From: Thelonectria olida
Lineage: Eukaryota; Ascomycota; Sordariomycetes; Hypocreales; Nectriaceae
Length of the DNA stretch: 64,000 nt
Assembly (NCBI GenBank): GCA_020736575.1
Contig: JAGPYM010000001.1
Location: forward strand, 1,054,001-1,118,000
Direction of reading: 5' to 3'
Position numbers and translations under genes: made by a program. Position 1 is the first letter of the stretch. Each line of letters starts with the position of its first letter. Below the pieces are notes generated by a model. It saw only the letters and a program-made list of their open reading frames with translations, made no database searches and had not been told where the DNA came from. Positions 43,901-56,792 of the stretch are shown in pieces.

Positions 43901-46900
43901 GGGCGGCGCGATGGTCAGAGGAATGGAGCCATGGCCTCATGCTGAGCCTGGGAAGATGGAGAAAAAAACCGCCGTCTTCTGCACCCAGCCGAATCCCTGC
44001 CACCACAAGCACACACACCGTAACGAAGTCGACTACGTAGTTCAAAAGCACAAAGCAAGGCCCTATTCTTTCCTCTCTGCGCGCGAGACAGCGCTCAGCC
44101 CCCACAATTTCCGAGTGTCGAGGCTCATGTCATGGTTGATGCTTGACGACGTCTCTTTCAACGAAAGGTGTCACTCACTAACGACGGGAGTGTGACGATG
44201 CAGAGCAACAGGAACCCCATTCATAGCCGGGGTGGAACATAACGCACATTGCTTTTGTGCCGCCTTCGTGGAGTCTTTCGATGGCACTTATGCCAAGTCG
44301 TGGGGTCCCGACTGCGGAAACTAATGACAGAAGTAAAGAGAGGACGGAGAAGAAACGTGAATGGGGAAACACGCCTCTGGAGCATCATCATGTATTTGTA
44401 CATAACATCATGAAGTTCGCATGTGTCATGAGTCCCTCTCGGACTTTGCCCAAGTGTCCGATCACACAAGACCACACTGTGGCGCGTATGCTCCCCTTGT
44501 TTGCTTACCCGCCCGCTGTTTTCATTATTACTGGCTAAACACCATCAGCATCCCATCATGTGTCTGGCTGATCCCTCCAACGAGATCCCTGAGAACGTCA
44601 CATATTTGGACATAAGCCGGGAGAATGGCGGAGATTCGGTGACTGTACATGCGCCATGCGGTAGCACCTCCAGCCGCCGCCTCATCAGTTTGCAGGCATG
44701 ACCCTCCTAACTTGACGTGATAATGAGAGAGAAAAGCCTCTTCCACTCCCTTCACCGGTCTCTCATCTCGGTAGCCGGGATACGTGAAGCTTTGAGATGC
44801 TGCTTTCTGTTGGAAGCCGCCAGATTCGACAGGGGCACGAGATCGGACATCGAGGATAGGTCAGTTGGGGGCGTGGTGGTTCCGGTTCGCAGCGTCAAGA
44901 AGTGCAAAGACAGGGACGAGATACCGACGACGGTCAACCTGTTGGTGTCAATGCGGCGCGGGGGCCCTCATGCCATCTGGTCTCGTGGGCTCTCTGGCCG
45001 AACAAACACCCCCCATGTGTGCAGCAATCTGGACTGATCAATGCTCGATATTCCTCATCGACGCAAGCCAAGGCACACATCTGGGCTCATGGCGGCAGTT
45101 GCTGATGCAAGGTTGGTCCGAATTCGGGCCCGAGAAACCCAGATCAACTGCTCCCTGGCGCAGTAAGCCGCATGCGTCTTCGAATTGGGAGTGTCCTAAG
45201 TAAGCATGGGCAATCGTACGATGGAGGATGCAGAACTGTGAACGTTGACTGTTTGGACCCTGACGACGATGCAACTAAGTTGGTATATGTGACAAGGCTG
45301 CGCTTTAGCCCCTGATGGGTCGTCTGCTCGTAAAACGGTCATGGGGAACTGACAGGTCACAAACAATAGAAGCAAAGTTTGGAACGTTATGGCTCAATGG
45401 GTGGATTGTACGAAGGATGAGTGACCGAAAGCTCCGAAGGGCACAGAAAGGGAATACCGGAGACCAAAATGGACGGGTGAAGCAAGACCTAGGAAACCTT
45501 CATGACGGAGGAACTTTTGCTTTGAGTTTCCGCATGGTTAGAGAATGTGGTCGCCGACATAAAGTCAATAACACGTCTGGTTTTCCCTCAACGTGAAGAT
45601 GACGAGTCGAGAGAACGGCTACGAATTCCAACAATGCCATTGTTAGGGCTGGAACTAACAATATCTTGGCTCAGCCCGGCCTGGGACGGTCTTCCCAGGG
45701 CATCCGAACCAAATCCATCGGCGTACCCAATCGAGCGGAACGTCTATCGACTGGAGGGACCGTACCTGGAGCCAACAGGGGCCAGAGGGATGCCTGACTA
45801 GGTAGGTCATGGGACGGACTATCATGACCCTGTTGCCCTCTTCCGGGTCCTTGGCTAAAAGCCACGAAATGCAAGGTTTCTTTTGCTTTGCCGCGCCAAG
45901 CTGGTGCAGTAATTGTAGTCTTTTTCGCGGAGAAGACGATGGAAGGCCACCATGGCGAGGTAACTACTGTACGGGCTGCAGTAGCGGTATTTGGGGGCGG
46001 CTAAGTCTAACCGCGTATATCAATCAGCTGAGACCAACGTGCGGATATTCACCACTCAAAGAGAAGTTGATCAGATAGGTGTACCCTGTTGCCGATACTG
46101 CCCCCCTCTTGAAGCGACGTCGAGGACGTCAGCAGCAGCAACAGCAGCAGCAGCAGTGGCAGCGGGTGACCAAAGACCCTGGCAAGGACCCTGGAGATGG
46201 GATGGTCTGAGGGATCCTTGAGGTAGTTGTCGCACTGATGAGACAAGAAGAACAATGGCATAAACGACTTGTGCACGCAATGATGTTGGAGCGATTGATG
46301 GTTGAGAAAATCCTTCTAGAAGTCCGAGAGAAGGAAGTTGTGGAGAGTCGGAAAAATACGAACACCCCGATCCGACCGTTACATGACAGGTCAGGTCCCC
46401 CATACAGCAGAACCAACAGCAGGACAGTCAATACGACACCACAGCAAACAACCAACAAATTGGAAGGATGCACAGAACTGCGTAGAAACAAATGTGCACG
46501 AGCCGAGCACTGTCATGATCTAAACACCGTCGTACGTAGTATACTACGTCCAAACGTAGTGAGACGGCGGCTGTTGGTCCGCCAAGCCGCCTTCAGTCCC
46601 TCGGCCCAAGGGAATTCCCCTCCCCCCCTTCGATCCAGGTTGCTACAGCCTACCGAGTGCAATCCTGCCACGGGCCCCCCAGAAGCGAGATTCATCCATT
46701 CCCCTTCAACGACGGGCTGGACAGAACCAGGGCCAAAAACTCCCCTCTCCCCGAGAGTCGGAGAAAAAACGCGGCTGCACGGGCGGGCGAGACACCGTCG
46801 CCGCTGACTGCATGAACGGGTCGGGGAACATTGCTTTTTGCCGCTGCTGCTGCTGCTGCTGTTGTGAAGAAGAAGAAACCTCGGACTCGGGTTGTGAGCG

Positions 46901-49900
46901 GGCAGTAGATACGCACCTATCTCCCAGGTCAGGCGCAGACGGGCAAAGGAGAAAGTGACTTTCTGAACCTGTTCCTCTGATCATGCCTCAAGATCGACAG
47001 CTACTTCGCCTGTGCCTTGCCTTAGCCCAAAACCGCCCGCCTGGATTTAAACCCGCCCCCTGGTTGGAGATCCCTGGGATGAAGGTTCCTGCCGTCCTCA
47101 GAAAACCACAGAAGAGAAAAAAGCAAGACGTGGACATTCTGTGGTAGCGAATTCTGATATGAGACGAAATCAACCGCACCGGGGCCGGCTTTTGCGGGCG
47201 GCCGAACTTACTTTGCGCATCCATGTCCCTGGCGTGTGTGCAACCACCCCTGGAACATTTTTCTTTTTCTTTATTCTTCTCTCTTTGCACGCCAGGACGG
47301 GATCATCACCCAGCGACATGGACTCGGCTCCTCTGGCGTCTCAGGGGGAGGCAACCTTGCGACGCCTCGTTGCAGTCGTGGGGATGAAAACGCCATCGTC
47401 AATTGGACGAGGAGAGAGAGAAGCCATCTATCCGGGTCTGTTTATGTGGAAGCACAGGAACAGGGGGTAGTCATAGGAACCATCGTCGCCACCAAGGACG
47501 CAAGTGGCGTTTCCGTCGACGGTCACTTCCCGGGACACGGAGACGCGTTCTTGTCCTCGTACCTGTCTTGCCCCTTGGTCCTGAGACGGGATATTCGTAT
47601 AATGATAGAGCAACTATCCGGCATCCCCTGACAGCAGTGCGGGCCGCTAACGAAGAGGGATGGATTGGATTCGTAGGTTCCAACACCTTGTCGTAGGCGA
47701 GGCCACGCTTCCGCCACGTTTTTCGCGGCTTCGGCTGGTGTGCGCGCGAGTCTTGCGCAGCCCGCCCGTGAATCAGACAGGGGTTCGGTCATGTCTCACA
47801 AGGCTTTATCTCCTTCCATTTTCTATTCTTTCGCCTCAACGGAGAAGAAATTAGTTCACCGTCGAACAAATAATTGGGGAGATGGAGAGACGGTGCGGCA
47901 AACGGTGTGACACGAAGTGGAAGCTATTCGAGAAACTAGAAGACGCAGCGAAGAGAGCTAGTTGGTCTAACAACCTATCGAAGGGCTCTCATCCGGTCGA
48001 GGCCGTTCTCGATGTGCGTTTCGAAAAAAATGTCTCTGATGAATCGAGAACTCTTGCAAGATGGTGTGCGCTTGTACCGATACCTGCACACGATTTACCT
48101 ATGCGCTTCCATTTCCACAAGAAGAAAAACGCTAAATACAGATTACTAAAAGCCCTTTCAACGCCTGGTCCGCCAGTAGTGTGCAGCCCGAGGAAACGAT
48201 TCCGCGCCGCGCCGGCCCGTAGACGCATTTCGACCCTTGGGGCTGAATTGCGAATGGATTCCTCTTTCTTGCTTTTTTCTCAGGCTTCCTTTCTTTTTCC
48301 CGCAAGGGAAAGGGAGCCGGTCATGCGGGTTTGCATGCGCCGCACGAGGACAGTCATGAACCCGAACCCGAGCCCGTCGCAGCTGAAAGAAAGCTACGAA
48401 TACTCCGGTGGTAGGATAGAAACCGTGGTAAAACGAGAAGAGGAAAGAAGGGATCGTTTTCCCCGACTTTTCTTCTTCTCTGAAGACGGCGGCTGGCTGC
48501 TTGCAGTCCCGGCGCCGTGTCGTCGGTTCCATCCCATCTTACAATCCCCCGCGCTTTCGCAGGGTGTGGCGGCTCATCTTGTCGCCCAGTTTGATAACAG
48601 TCAATAACACGGCGGGCGTTCCCTGTTGAGAAAAGAGGCGTTGTGTGTGCGCACAAGAACATGTACTTCCGTCGAGGCAATTTTGTGCGGATTTTTTTTT
48701 TTTTAGTTTCTTCGAAGGATTCAAAACATGATGGCGTCGGCATGACAACATGTCGTCCGTGATTGTGTCCTCGCTGTTGGGAGGAGGCAGGGGAGCTCCT
48801 CGGTCTCGCTCGGTTCTTCTTGCGGCCGCTCGACGGGTTCGACTGTAAGAACTTTTTCGCTCGTTCTCATGTCCCCTCTTCCATGGATGCCCAGCCCGGC
48901 GATACTTTGATATCCAATCGAATTGCTGCAACACTCGTCGACCCTTCTCGTCATCGTCCCACCCGGGCAAAACGACGCTATCCAAGTAGACATCCGTCCT
49001 GCCAAACTAGCGGCGTCCCAGCGATCTGGGAGACCACCAGGAGCTGATGGAGGCCGTCGGTTCGGAGGTCCCGCACCTATTTTCCCATGGCGACCTTGTT
49101 GGCGGGCCTAAATCTGCAGCGCAATCAAAAGCAAATGATCATATCATTGCTGGAATGTATCGTGTATTCGCGTCCCTGGGCCAAAACCTCAGTCCTGGTA
49201 CTGATACTTCTGATGGCCGTTATTTTCACCCCTCTGACGTCAGTTTCTCCAGTCCCAGGTCGGCGACGCTAGAAGAATGTCTGGGAAAAAAATGTTGACT
49301 ATGCGATCCAGACAACAACTTCATATTCGAATCACAACCGAGCGTCGTTGTTGTCTTATTCCAAGGCCACTCTGCCAGAGAAAGAAGGTGCCTCCATGCT
49401 TGGAAACGATCGAGAAGGGTGGCGTCATCGGCGAGCCCCTGTCCCATGCACTGTTCTGAGCTTGGCGATGGCACAAAACACGGCGAAATGCAAACCTCGC
49501 AGGCAGTATCATGATCTCCTTCCTGCTTGGACTGTCATCGGATCCGCGATTCGATGCGGTCCCCTGTCCATCATCTCGCGGTGCTGCCAGCGACGGACGA
49601 GCGTGCGTGCGTGCGTGCTTCTACTCCAGGTTCGTTCGAATAGGGAAGTCGGCATTTTTGCCCAACTCGGGATGTCTTAGCCGGCCTGGTCAATAATATA
49701 TGTAGATAGCGAGGGCGCATTATCAGGCAGCTATCAGCCATCAACCGCGAGGATAACTACCCGCCCTCCGCACCATCAGGCCCAAGCCCCCTTGATCCTT
49801 GCCTTGCGTTCCTCGAGCAGGCCCTCGCTGCCACACAGGGCTGTCAAAGCTTTTTTCTCTTTGACCCTTTGCAAAGAAGGGATCGGATCGACTAGCGTGA

Positions 49901-52900
49901 TACACGAGCGAATCCGTTGTTGACGGCCTGCCGAGACGAGGAGGAGGGTATATACGGGCATTGTATATGTGTCATGGGGGGTTGGGCAGCAGCGATGATT
50001 ACTCGCTGATCATTGCGTTCGACCTTTGTCAATGTTACCTCTGCGACGAGGGCATATTCAGTGCACGACGTCTCTGCCACTTCATGTTCCTACGACTTCG
50101 GTGCGGGGGCCGAGGAGGCGGAATTGATGCCCAGGATTCGCGCGCCGTCGGGCTTGGGGAAGTTGGGCACGAAGGGCGCCGCACGCCAGGGTTTGATCAT
50201 CACGGCGAAGACTGCGAATCCGTTCGGTTGGAACCCCGGATCGACAGGATGAAGAAAATGCGCTCACGGTGCAATTCTTAAACAGCACTTCGTACCTAGG
50301 GTAGGTAGAAGCCATGTTGCAAAGGTGTGCCCCCAACTGGGAAATGGGAATATCTACGTATGACCAAAAGGGTCCGTACATGGCTTTTTGGTTACGTACT
50401 ACCCTAGGTACCTCGGTACTGTACGTTGGACGTGCCAGACAGGATCCCACCTCATCCAACGTCATGTAACTCGGTACAGTAACCTTGGGAGCCTTGAACT
50501 AACACCGTCGTCATGAAGAAAATTAGTGGTTGACTCGGTCGGTTTGGCAACATCCAGTCCAGGGTCGAGTCAGATGTCGAGGCGAGCCTGATCGAGCGCA
50601 GGTTTGAGGCCGTCGGGGCGCACCATGGCCGACGGGGGACCCATCTTGCGCTCGCTCCCCAGCTCGGACGGATTTTCCAGAAAACCATGGCGTGGGAAGA
50701 GTTTATGCGGCAAGTCGGACTGTCGGCTGGTGTCTTTTCCGATATGCACGCAATGCGGCGATCCTCCACGCGCAGACATGGTTGGGGCCTGGCTGAAGGA
50801 GACGATGCCTTCACCAGATTGATGCCATGGAAGCTGCTGTTCTTATTCGTGGTTGCTTGTCAAACTTGTGCCGTCCAGATCTGAGGGAGAAATATAAAAT
50901 AGTCCCCTGTCAAAGTGGATTTATCCGGAGATGAGGTCATGTTCCAGAAGCCTTCAGTCGGTTGCAGGGGCGGGCTGTTGCATGGTGATTTGCGCACTTG
51001 GTGTCCTCACCGAAGACAACCGGACTCCCTTGACAATGAATTCCTCTTCAGGGTCTGACTTTGTTTTTTCTGGGTCCTTCTGGGATGATGGATCGCTTCA
51101 GGCGCTTCGGGAGGGTGGGTTGGAGTCTTGGAGATGAGGCATGTGGATCTCGACCGGAGAAGGGTTGCGAAGCCACATGGAAGACCACGAGATTTTCCAA
51201 GACAGGGCTAAGACAGACAAGTGCAAGCTGTAGGTACAGTGCAACGTCAACTTGGTCGTTCTGGTGACCGCCTCCCGTCCGTGTTGCGGTATGCGCTCAT
51301 GGTAGAAAAGACCCCACTGAAGAGGACATGATCCATCGCTGATGCCGAGAATGGATGTCAAAACGCAATCAACGATGTGAAAAGGAGGGGAAGGAAAAAA
51401 AGGGCCAAGGGAAGTGCGGGAAGATGCGGTGAAGAGCTACGTGTTGGTGTTGGTGTTGGATGCTTCTCGTGGTCTTCTTCAACACGGCACTGGTGCGTCG
51501 GTTTGAGAGCGGGATGGATTCGATTGTTTTTAGTAGCATCCTTAGCACCACAAGAATTATTAGTCAGGCAAGTGAGTGGTCACTGGCCATTGAGAAAGTG
51601 GGTTCCAGAGATGGCAACTTCTTTCAGTGGCCGTCGTGTCAACACTGCCGGAGAAGGCAAAGAGGCGGTAGAGGCTTGATGCACTTCGTACCTCGCATTG
51701 TCTTGGACGGGAGGCCTGCAGGACATCAGACAGCCGAGACATTTCGAAGCCGTAATGGAATGCATGGAATCATGTCCCTCGTGACCATCAAATGCGCCTG
51801 GGAGCTGGGGTAAACGGCCATTACGGCACAGTACGTAACATGGCCACAGGGAGTTGGTAAGAGACACATATCTTACAACCAGCACCCCTCCTGCCTAAAA
51901 CAATGCCAGTCATCGATGGAATCGGCGGATATATCTAGTTATGCAACAGATGCTAGTTTCACGATTGTGCCGCTTGGAGGCGCGTGCGTTTTGTCGAGGC
52001 AGACCGACTGACAGCGACAAGCGGTCATGGATGATGACCCCGACTGACACACAGGGCAACTCAGCAAGAAAGTTGCTTGAAGAGGAAAGTAATTAGCAAC
52101 ACGACAACCAACTAGTACGGAGTAGTGATGCTGTGTACGTACGCATAAAGGGTCAGGGTCGAAGATCCTCAGCGGTTGTGATCCATGAGCTTGCCCACCA
52201 CAGGTCGTGGGCTATGAGCCTACATATGGACAACTGTATTGCGACAAGCACCCTGCACTCATCATCCATGGCATCGAAAGTCAAAGGTTGGAAGAATTGG
52301 ATCGAAGGCCGCCGCCAAACGCTCGTCTTGCTGGCCCACCCATCATCCATTGGACGGTTTGGACCCCTTCGTCCCAGCTGGTCCACCGAAATCTCCCCAG
52401 CGCTCACTTCATCGTATCAGGTTACGCGCAGTCTTGGTGTAGCTGATGTTCGAATTTTCCTTCCCTCTCCTTCTCTCCGCCTGGGATACTATTCTTGGCG
52501 TTCCCAGAGATTGGAGAAGCAGATTCATCAGGGTCGGAGCCACTGGCCTCCCAGCCTCCTCATGGCAAATTGGCGGTGACAAGACATGATGATGGATAGC
52601 ACAAGTGTCTCGTTGGTCGGTCGGTAATGTCCCGACAGCGAAGCCTTGTGATCTAGTTTTAGGTTTAAGACCGGCGAAAATCAATCCAATGCAACGGCTC
52701 ACCGCATGGTCACACAAACGGTTGCAAGCCTTTTTTTTTTTGCTTTGCTCTTCTGATCTTTCGCCTTGCCCAACTTAACGACCCTCCCTGCCCGAGCGTC
52801 CCAGAACAGCATCGTTGGCTTGTGTACTACGCACTTTTGGCCGTGTCGATGAAGCTTTTGGAATTGCGGGGTGCAACGCATGTACCGATTGGACAACGAG

Positions 52901-54232
52901 GCTCGCAGCTGAGGCTGCATCGGGAGCTAATTCTGTCGAGGCCTTGCAGGGACTTCTCGTCAGGCTGTGCCGATGAGGTGCGCGACAGAGCAGAGGCCTT
53001 GCACCGAGTACGTACTTTCGCATGTGCTCTGTTCGTTTCCGAAACTTTGATCGCATGCTGGAAGGGATCGACAGTGCCTGTTTCCTGGTCGTAACTTAGC
53101 TAGCAAAAGGTTAGTATCGGCTGCCTGCTGCGGCCGACTGGGCAGTTCTGAAACTTGGGCGCAGGGCTGGCTGGTTGGTTTGATACCGTTTCTCTCTGAA
53201 GCCATGGGTTTGTCTTCAGACTGCGCCTACCGAGACAAGAAGCTCTGAATCATGGCTGATTCATGGCCCTGACCGGTCAACGAGACAATGTTGCAAAGGC
53301 TTGGCTAGTGAATCACCCAGATCAGTTCCTGGCCAGTGAGGCTGTGCGTAGCGTATTGAAATATCAGACCGATGAAGCAACAATTCGGTGATCAATGCTC
53401 CCCTCATCATTCTCTCCTTGTCGCAGGCGTTTGCGGAGGGCGGCTGTTGACGGAGCAAGTGGAGTTGGCTCTGATGGATGGTTTAATTGTTGACGGTGGG
53501 TGTGCAAAACAAAACCGCCGATACGATGCGTATCCCTTGATAGATTTTATTTTCCTCAACGGCAGTCCCGAGACCAGAACGAGGCGGACTAATAACATTG
53601 GTCATTTCTAGCGGGTACCTGGATTTCAGCTGCTGCGGGAACAATTAGCCCCCGTGCCGGAAGAGGAGGATTTTATTCTTGTGTTGGCCAGAGGCAAAAG
53701 AGCGGCAGAGGCTGCTGCAAGCCCGGGTTCCCGTCTGGGGCAATGAGGGTTAACAAAACGGTCACGGCAGTCAATATTCGGAGTCGTGTTGCTGAAGGAA
53801 TATTGCTGAGTCAGCGCGTAAGCTTTTCTTTTCTTTTCCTGGCGCGTCACTGGTCCGTCATCAAGTCTGTCGTTGCGCCGGATGTTTTGCCCAGCTGAGC
53901 TTCCTATTCCGCTGTCCGTCCCGCTTCTTTCTTCACTCTGGTGTGTGACGGGAATGCACTCATCCAATGACACAATCGTAACAGGGAAAACCAAAGCTCC
54001 CTCACGTGGCACACGGCAGCTCCCACTTCCCCCCCTCCAACTGGACGTCCAATGCGGTCCGTGACTCAACTCTGGTCACGGACCACGAATGCAGCGTGGT
54101 GGTCCCCCCGCAATGTCGCAATGTTACTGTACTGGCTGCGCACACTCAGATTCGCTATCAGTGTGGGATGAGGTGGCATCCAGCATGGACGGGCTCTGTT
54201 GTTGTCGAGGCATGATCCATCCATGACTTTGC

Positions 54233-54283
54233 CGACGACCGACGACCGACGACCGACTGACTGCTGCTGGCTGCTGGCTGCTG
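54233..54283. repeat. Short tandem repeats (GACCGAC then CTGCTGG)
   Basis: Consecutive copies of GACGACC/GACCGAC followed by CTGCTGGCTGCTGGCTGCTG. It is a microsatellite-like tract in non-coding DNA. Confidence 0.7.
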
Positions 54284-56792
54284 TGGGAATGGACCGGGAC
54301 CCGTAATTAAGTTATTCCTTCAGTGGCTCTCTTCGGCCAACCTCTCCTTTTTCTGGGATGGCCTTTCATTGCTGTCACGCTCCGTATCGCAGTTCAAGTC
54401 CCGTGACGAACTTTGACGGGGCAAAGAGTAACACCGTGTGAGGCTATGCGAGATATGCGCGCGGTATCTAGACACGCCAAACCACGCGATTCTTGCCCCA
54501 TGGTAGGTACTTGCTACTAATCACGTATCCCCAGCCTTGGCTGGCCAACGTGAACTCGCAAGGCTTCGCAATGTCTCGGAACGAGATCTACTCTTCCTTA
54601 CGAGTCACACCATAGCCGCCACATGACTTTCTCCAACGAATATCAATCTACTAATGGCAACTGTCAACCTCACTATCATCATAGTTAATAACTATCAAGC
54701 TCTCGCACTCACTTTGAAGCTCACCCACAAACAATACCCCCCCGTATCCACCGTATGTAGTTTCGAAGTGCCTCAAGCAATGTAGCAGTGGAGCCTTTCC
54801 ATCTCTCACGAGGCCATCGATTGCAGTCAAGTCAGTCGGTCTTCAATGAATTGGCCCACTACCGCGCTCCACGTTAGTATTGGAAGTGTGGCACCTCGGT
54901 CCTTGGGGGCTCTCTCAAGGTGTGTCGACCGCCGCGCAGCTCCGCGTTCAGCTCAGCCCAGCAGTTTCCTGACTCTGTTGCGTGCTGGCCTTGTGCTGTT
55001 CTGGCTGGTGGCCTTGCCTCGTTCCGCCACTTTTTTTTTTTTTCCATCCATCCTTTCCCATCTACACGCACCGCTTGGCCAAAGTTGCGGTGTTGAGTTG
55101 GCGTGCATCGCATCTCGCGCTTGTTTGCTTGCTTTTTGCCAATTTTCTTTTCTTCTTTCGCATCCTTTGCCGACTTTTCTTGCTTTTCCCCTCTCAAACT
55201 CGGGTTTCCAAAGCACCACGAACCGCGAGCGCGCCCGGGTGTCCGCCCTCATACGACAACGCCCCCAATTAAGTTAACTCTTTTGCATCTTGCCTTGGCC
55301 GGCCTGGCCCGGTCTCCTCTCTGGCCTCGTGCGGCAGTAACTGAACAGCCGGCCGAAACTCTTTGTCACTCATTTTCCGCATCCTCTCCAATCGTCATCG
55401 CCAATAGCGAAGCGAGTGGTTTTTGTCCACTGTGACTCCAGTTTGCAATATCCACCCCCATCAGTCATCGCCGGCCAGCGGGCAATCAGATCAGGGAAGC
55501 AAGCAGTTTGCTTGTCACAGCCGAGAACGACAGAACCAGTCGCGAGTGCACTGGACACTTCGCAACCGACACCGAGGACCAAACAAGGTGACAAAGCAAA
55601 AGCCCATCTCCCATCTTCCATCTCTTACGTACCTGAACGGTGCCCCCTCCACCTCGATCCCTCCCACCCGAAACCCCCGAGTACTTCGTACCTGACCAAA
55701 CCCCAGCCAAAAGGCGGTTCCAGGTACAGTGACTTGACTCCAACGGCGGGCGTGTGGGTTTGGCAAAAAAAAAAAAACGGGCTCGCAGGGGACCTCGCCG
55801 ACATCATCCCCAGTCTCTTCGACCTCGCCAAGCAACCGGGTTCTTCGACGCCCCTGGGCCCTGCTAGCTTCTCCGACTGTCAAAAGTCGGCAGGGTCGGT
55901 TCCTCAATTGGCTCTCAGTAGCCTCTCGCAGACTCCCACACCCCGGCTCAGACCGTCTTTTGACTTGTTGGAGCCTTGAGGCTGTTGTTTAGACCCCCCT
56001 GGTCAGTCCTCTTCCCATTAGTGCCGCCATTGCGAGAGAGGTTGCGCTCGCTCGCGCCCTCAATCTCGACGTCCGTCGACATCATACCGTTCCCCGTCAC
56101 TCACAACTCACTCCCACCTTCTCACACCTCTCCTCCCACTTCCCTCCCACCGCCGTGACCTCAGGTCCCCAATCTCTTTCCCTCACCCTTCCCTTTCGCC
56201 TTTCGCCTCGCTCCGCCTCACCTCGTCCCTCAGTCTTCCTTGCAGTGTTGCGCGCCCTGTCCGCTGCTAGCCCCACTGTCCTGTCCCTGGAGCAAGCAAG
56301 CAGAGAGCTTGTTGAATCTCGCTCGTCTCTGCCCAACTGCTGATCCCGCCGCGTCGCTGGGACCGCTTGCACTTGCGCCTGGGCTGGGGCCTTGCTTGCT
56401 TGGTACCGTCCTCCACTGCCCGTTGCGCACTGCTACTGGGCTGGCTGCACTCGACCTGTTGACGTCTGTCAAACTCTGCCCTCCCTTCTCTCCTCTTCAC
56501 AATTCTCTGACGGTACGGTACTTGTCCCGTCCGTACATGTCATCATCCCCAGTCGTTCCGGACACGCCCGCCCCCATGCCGACCCGGTCTCTCAACTGCC
56601 ATTGCTGAAGGGCCCAATTATCATCGCCCCTCCAGCTCCCAACTACCAGGAAGCTCGTCTCCCCCGGGACCCTCTCGCCTCGCCTCTTGTCATAGCTGTC
56701 TATGGCCACCGCCTCTCTGTGGTCCCTGCTTTTCTCTTCGTCTCACTCCTGATTATGTGTGCAGGTACTACTGTACATATATAGCACCAAGC

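Larger units (their letters stand above)
41391..56792. other. 15.4-kb gap without a convincing gene, upstream of a transcription factor gene
   Basis: I found no spliced or unspliced frame with a recognisable domain. Open frames here (longest 47882-48607, 241 codons) have competing frames on both strands. The DNA is not AT-rich, so it is not an obvious RIP-damaged block. Homopolymer runs are frequent: A 43448-43462, A 43881-43900, T 48692-48704, T 52731-52741, T 55031-55043, A 55765-55777. Short tandem repeats include ACCTACCT (43109-43137), CAG (46131-46157), CTG (46844-46861) and GACCGAC (54233-54258). From about 54850 the plus strand becomes pyrimidine-rich, as in a long 5' leader. It may be a very long promoter or may contain non-coding RNAs. 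Confidence 0.55.

Noticed and set aside
46128..46160. CAG/CAA repeats, considered as a CRISPR-like or coding polyglutamine tract
   Set aside because: It is a simple triplet microsatellite with no spacers and no supported reading frame.
46238..46807. 189-codon open frame beginning MRQEEQWHKRLVHAMMLERL
   Set aside because: The first 40 residues look helical, but the rest becomes compositionally random. No splice solution or domain was found.
47882..48607. 241-codon open frame, longest in the 15-kb gap
   Set aside because: Competing minus-strand frames of similar length, Arg/Lys/Phe-rich composition from simple sequence, no domain and no good start context.
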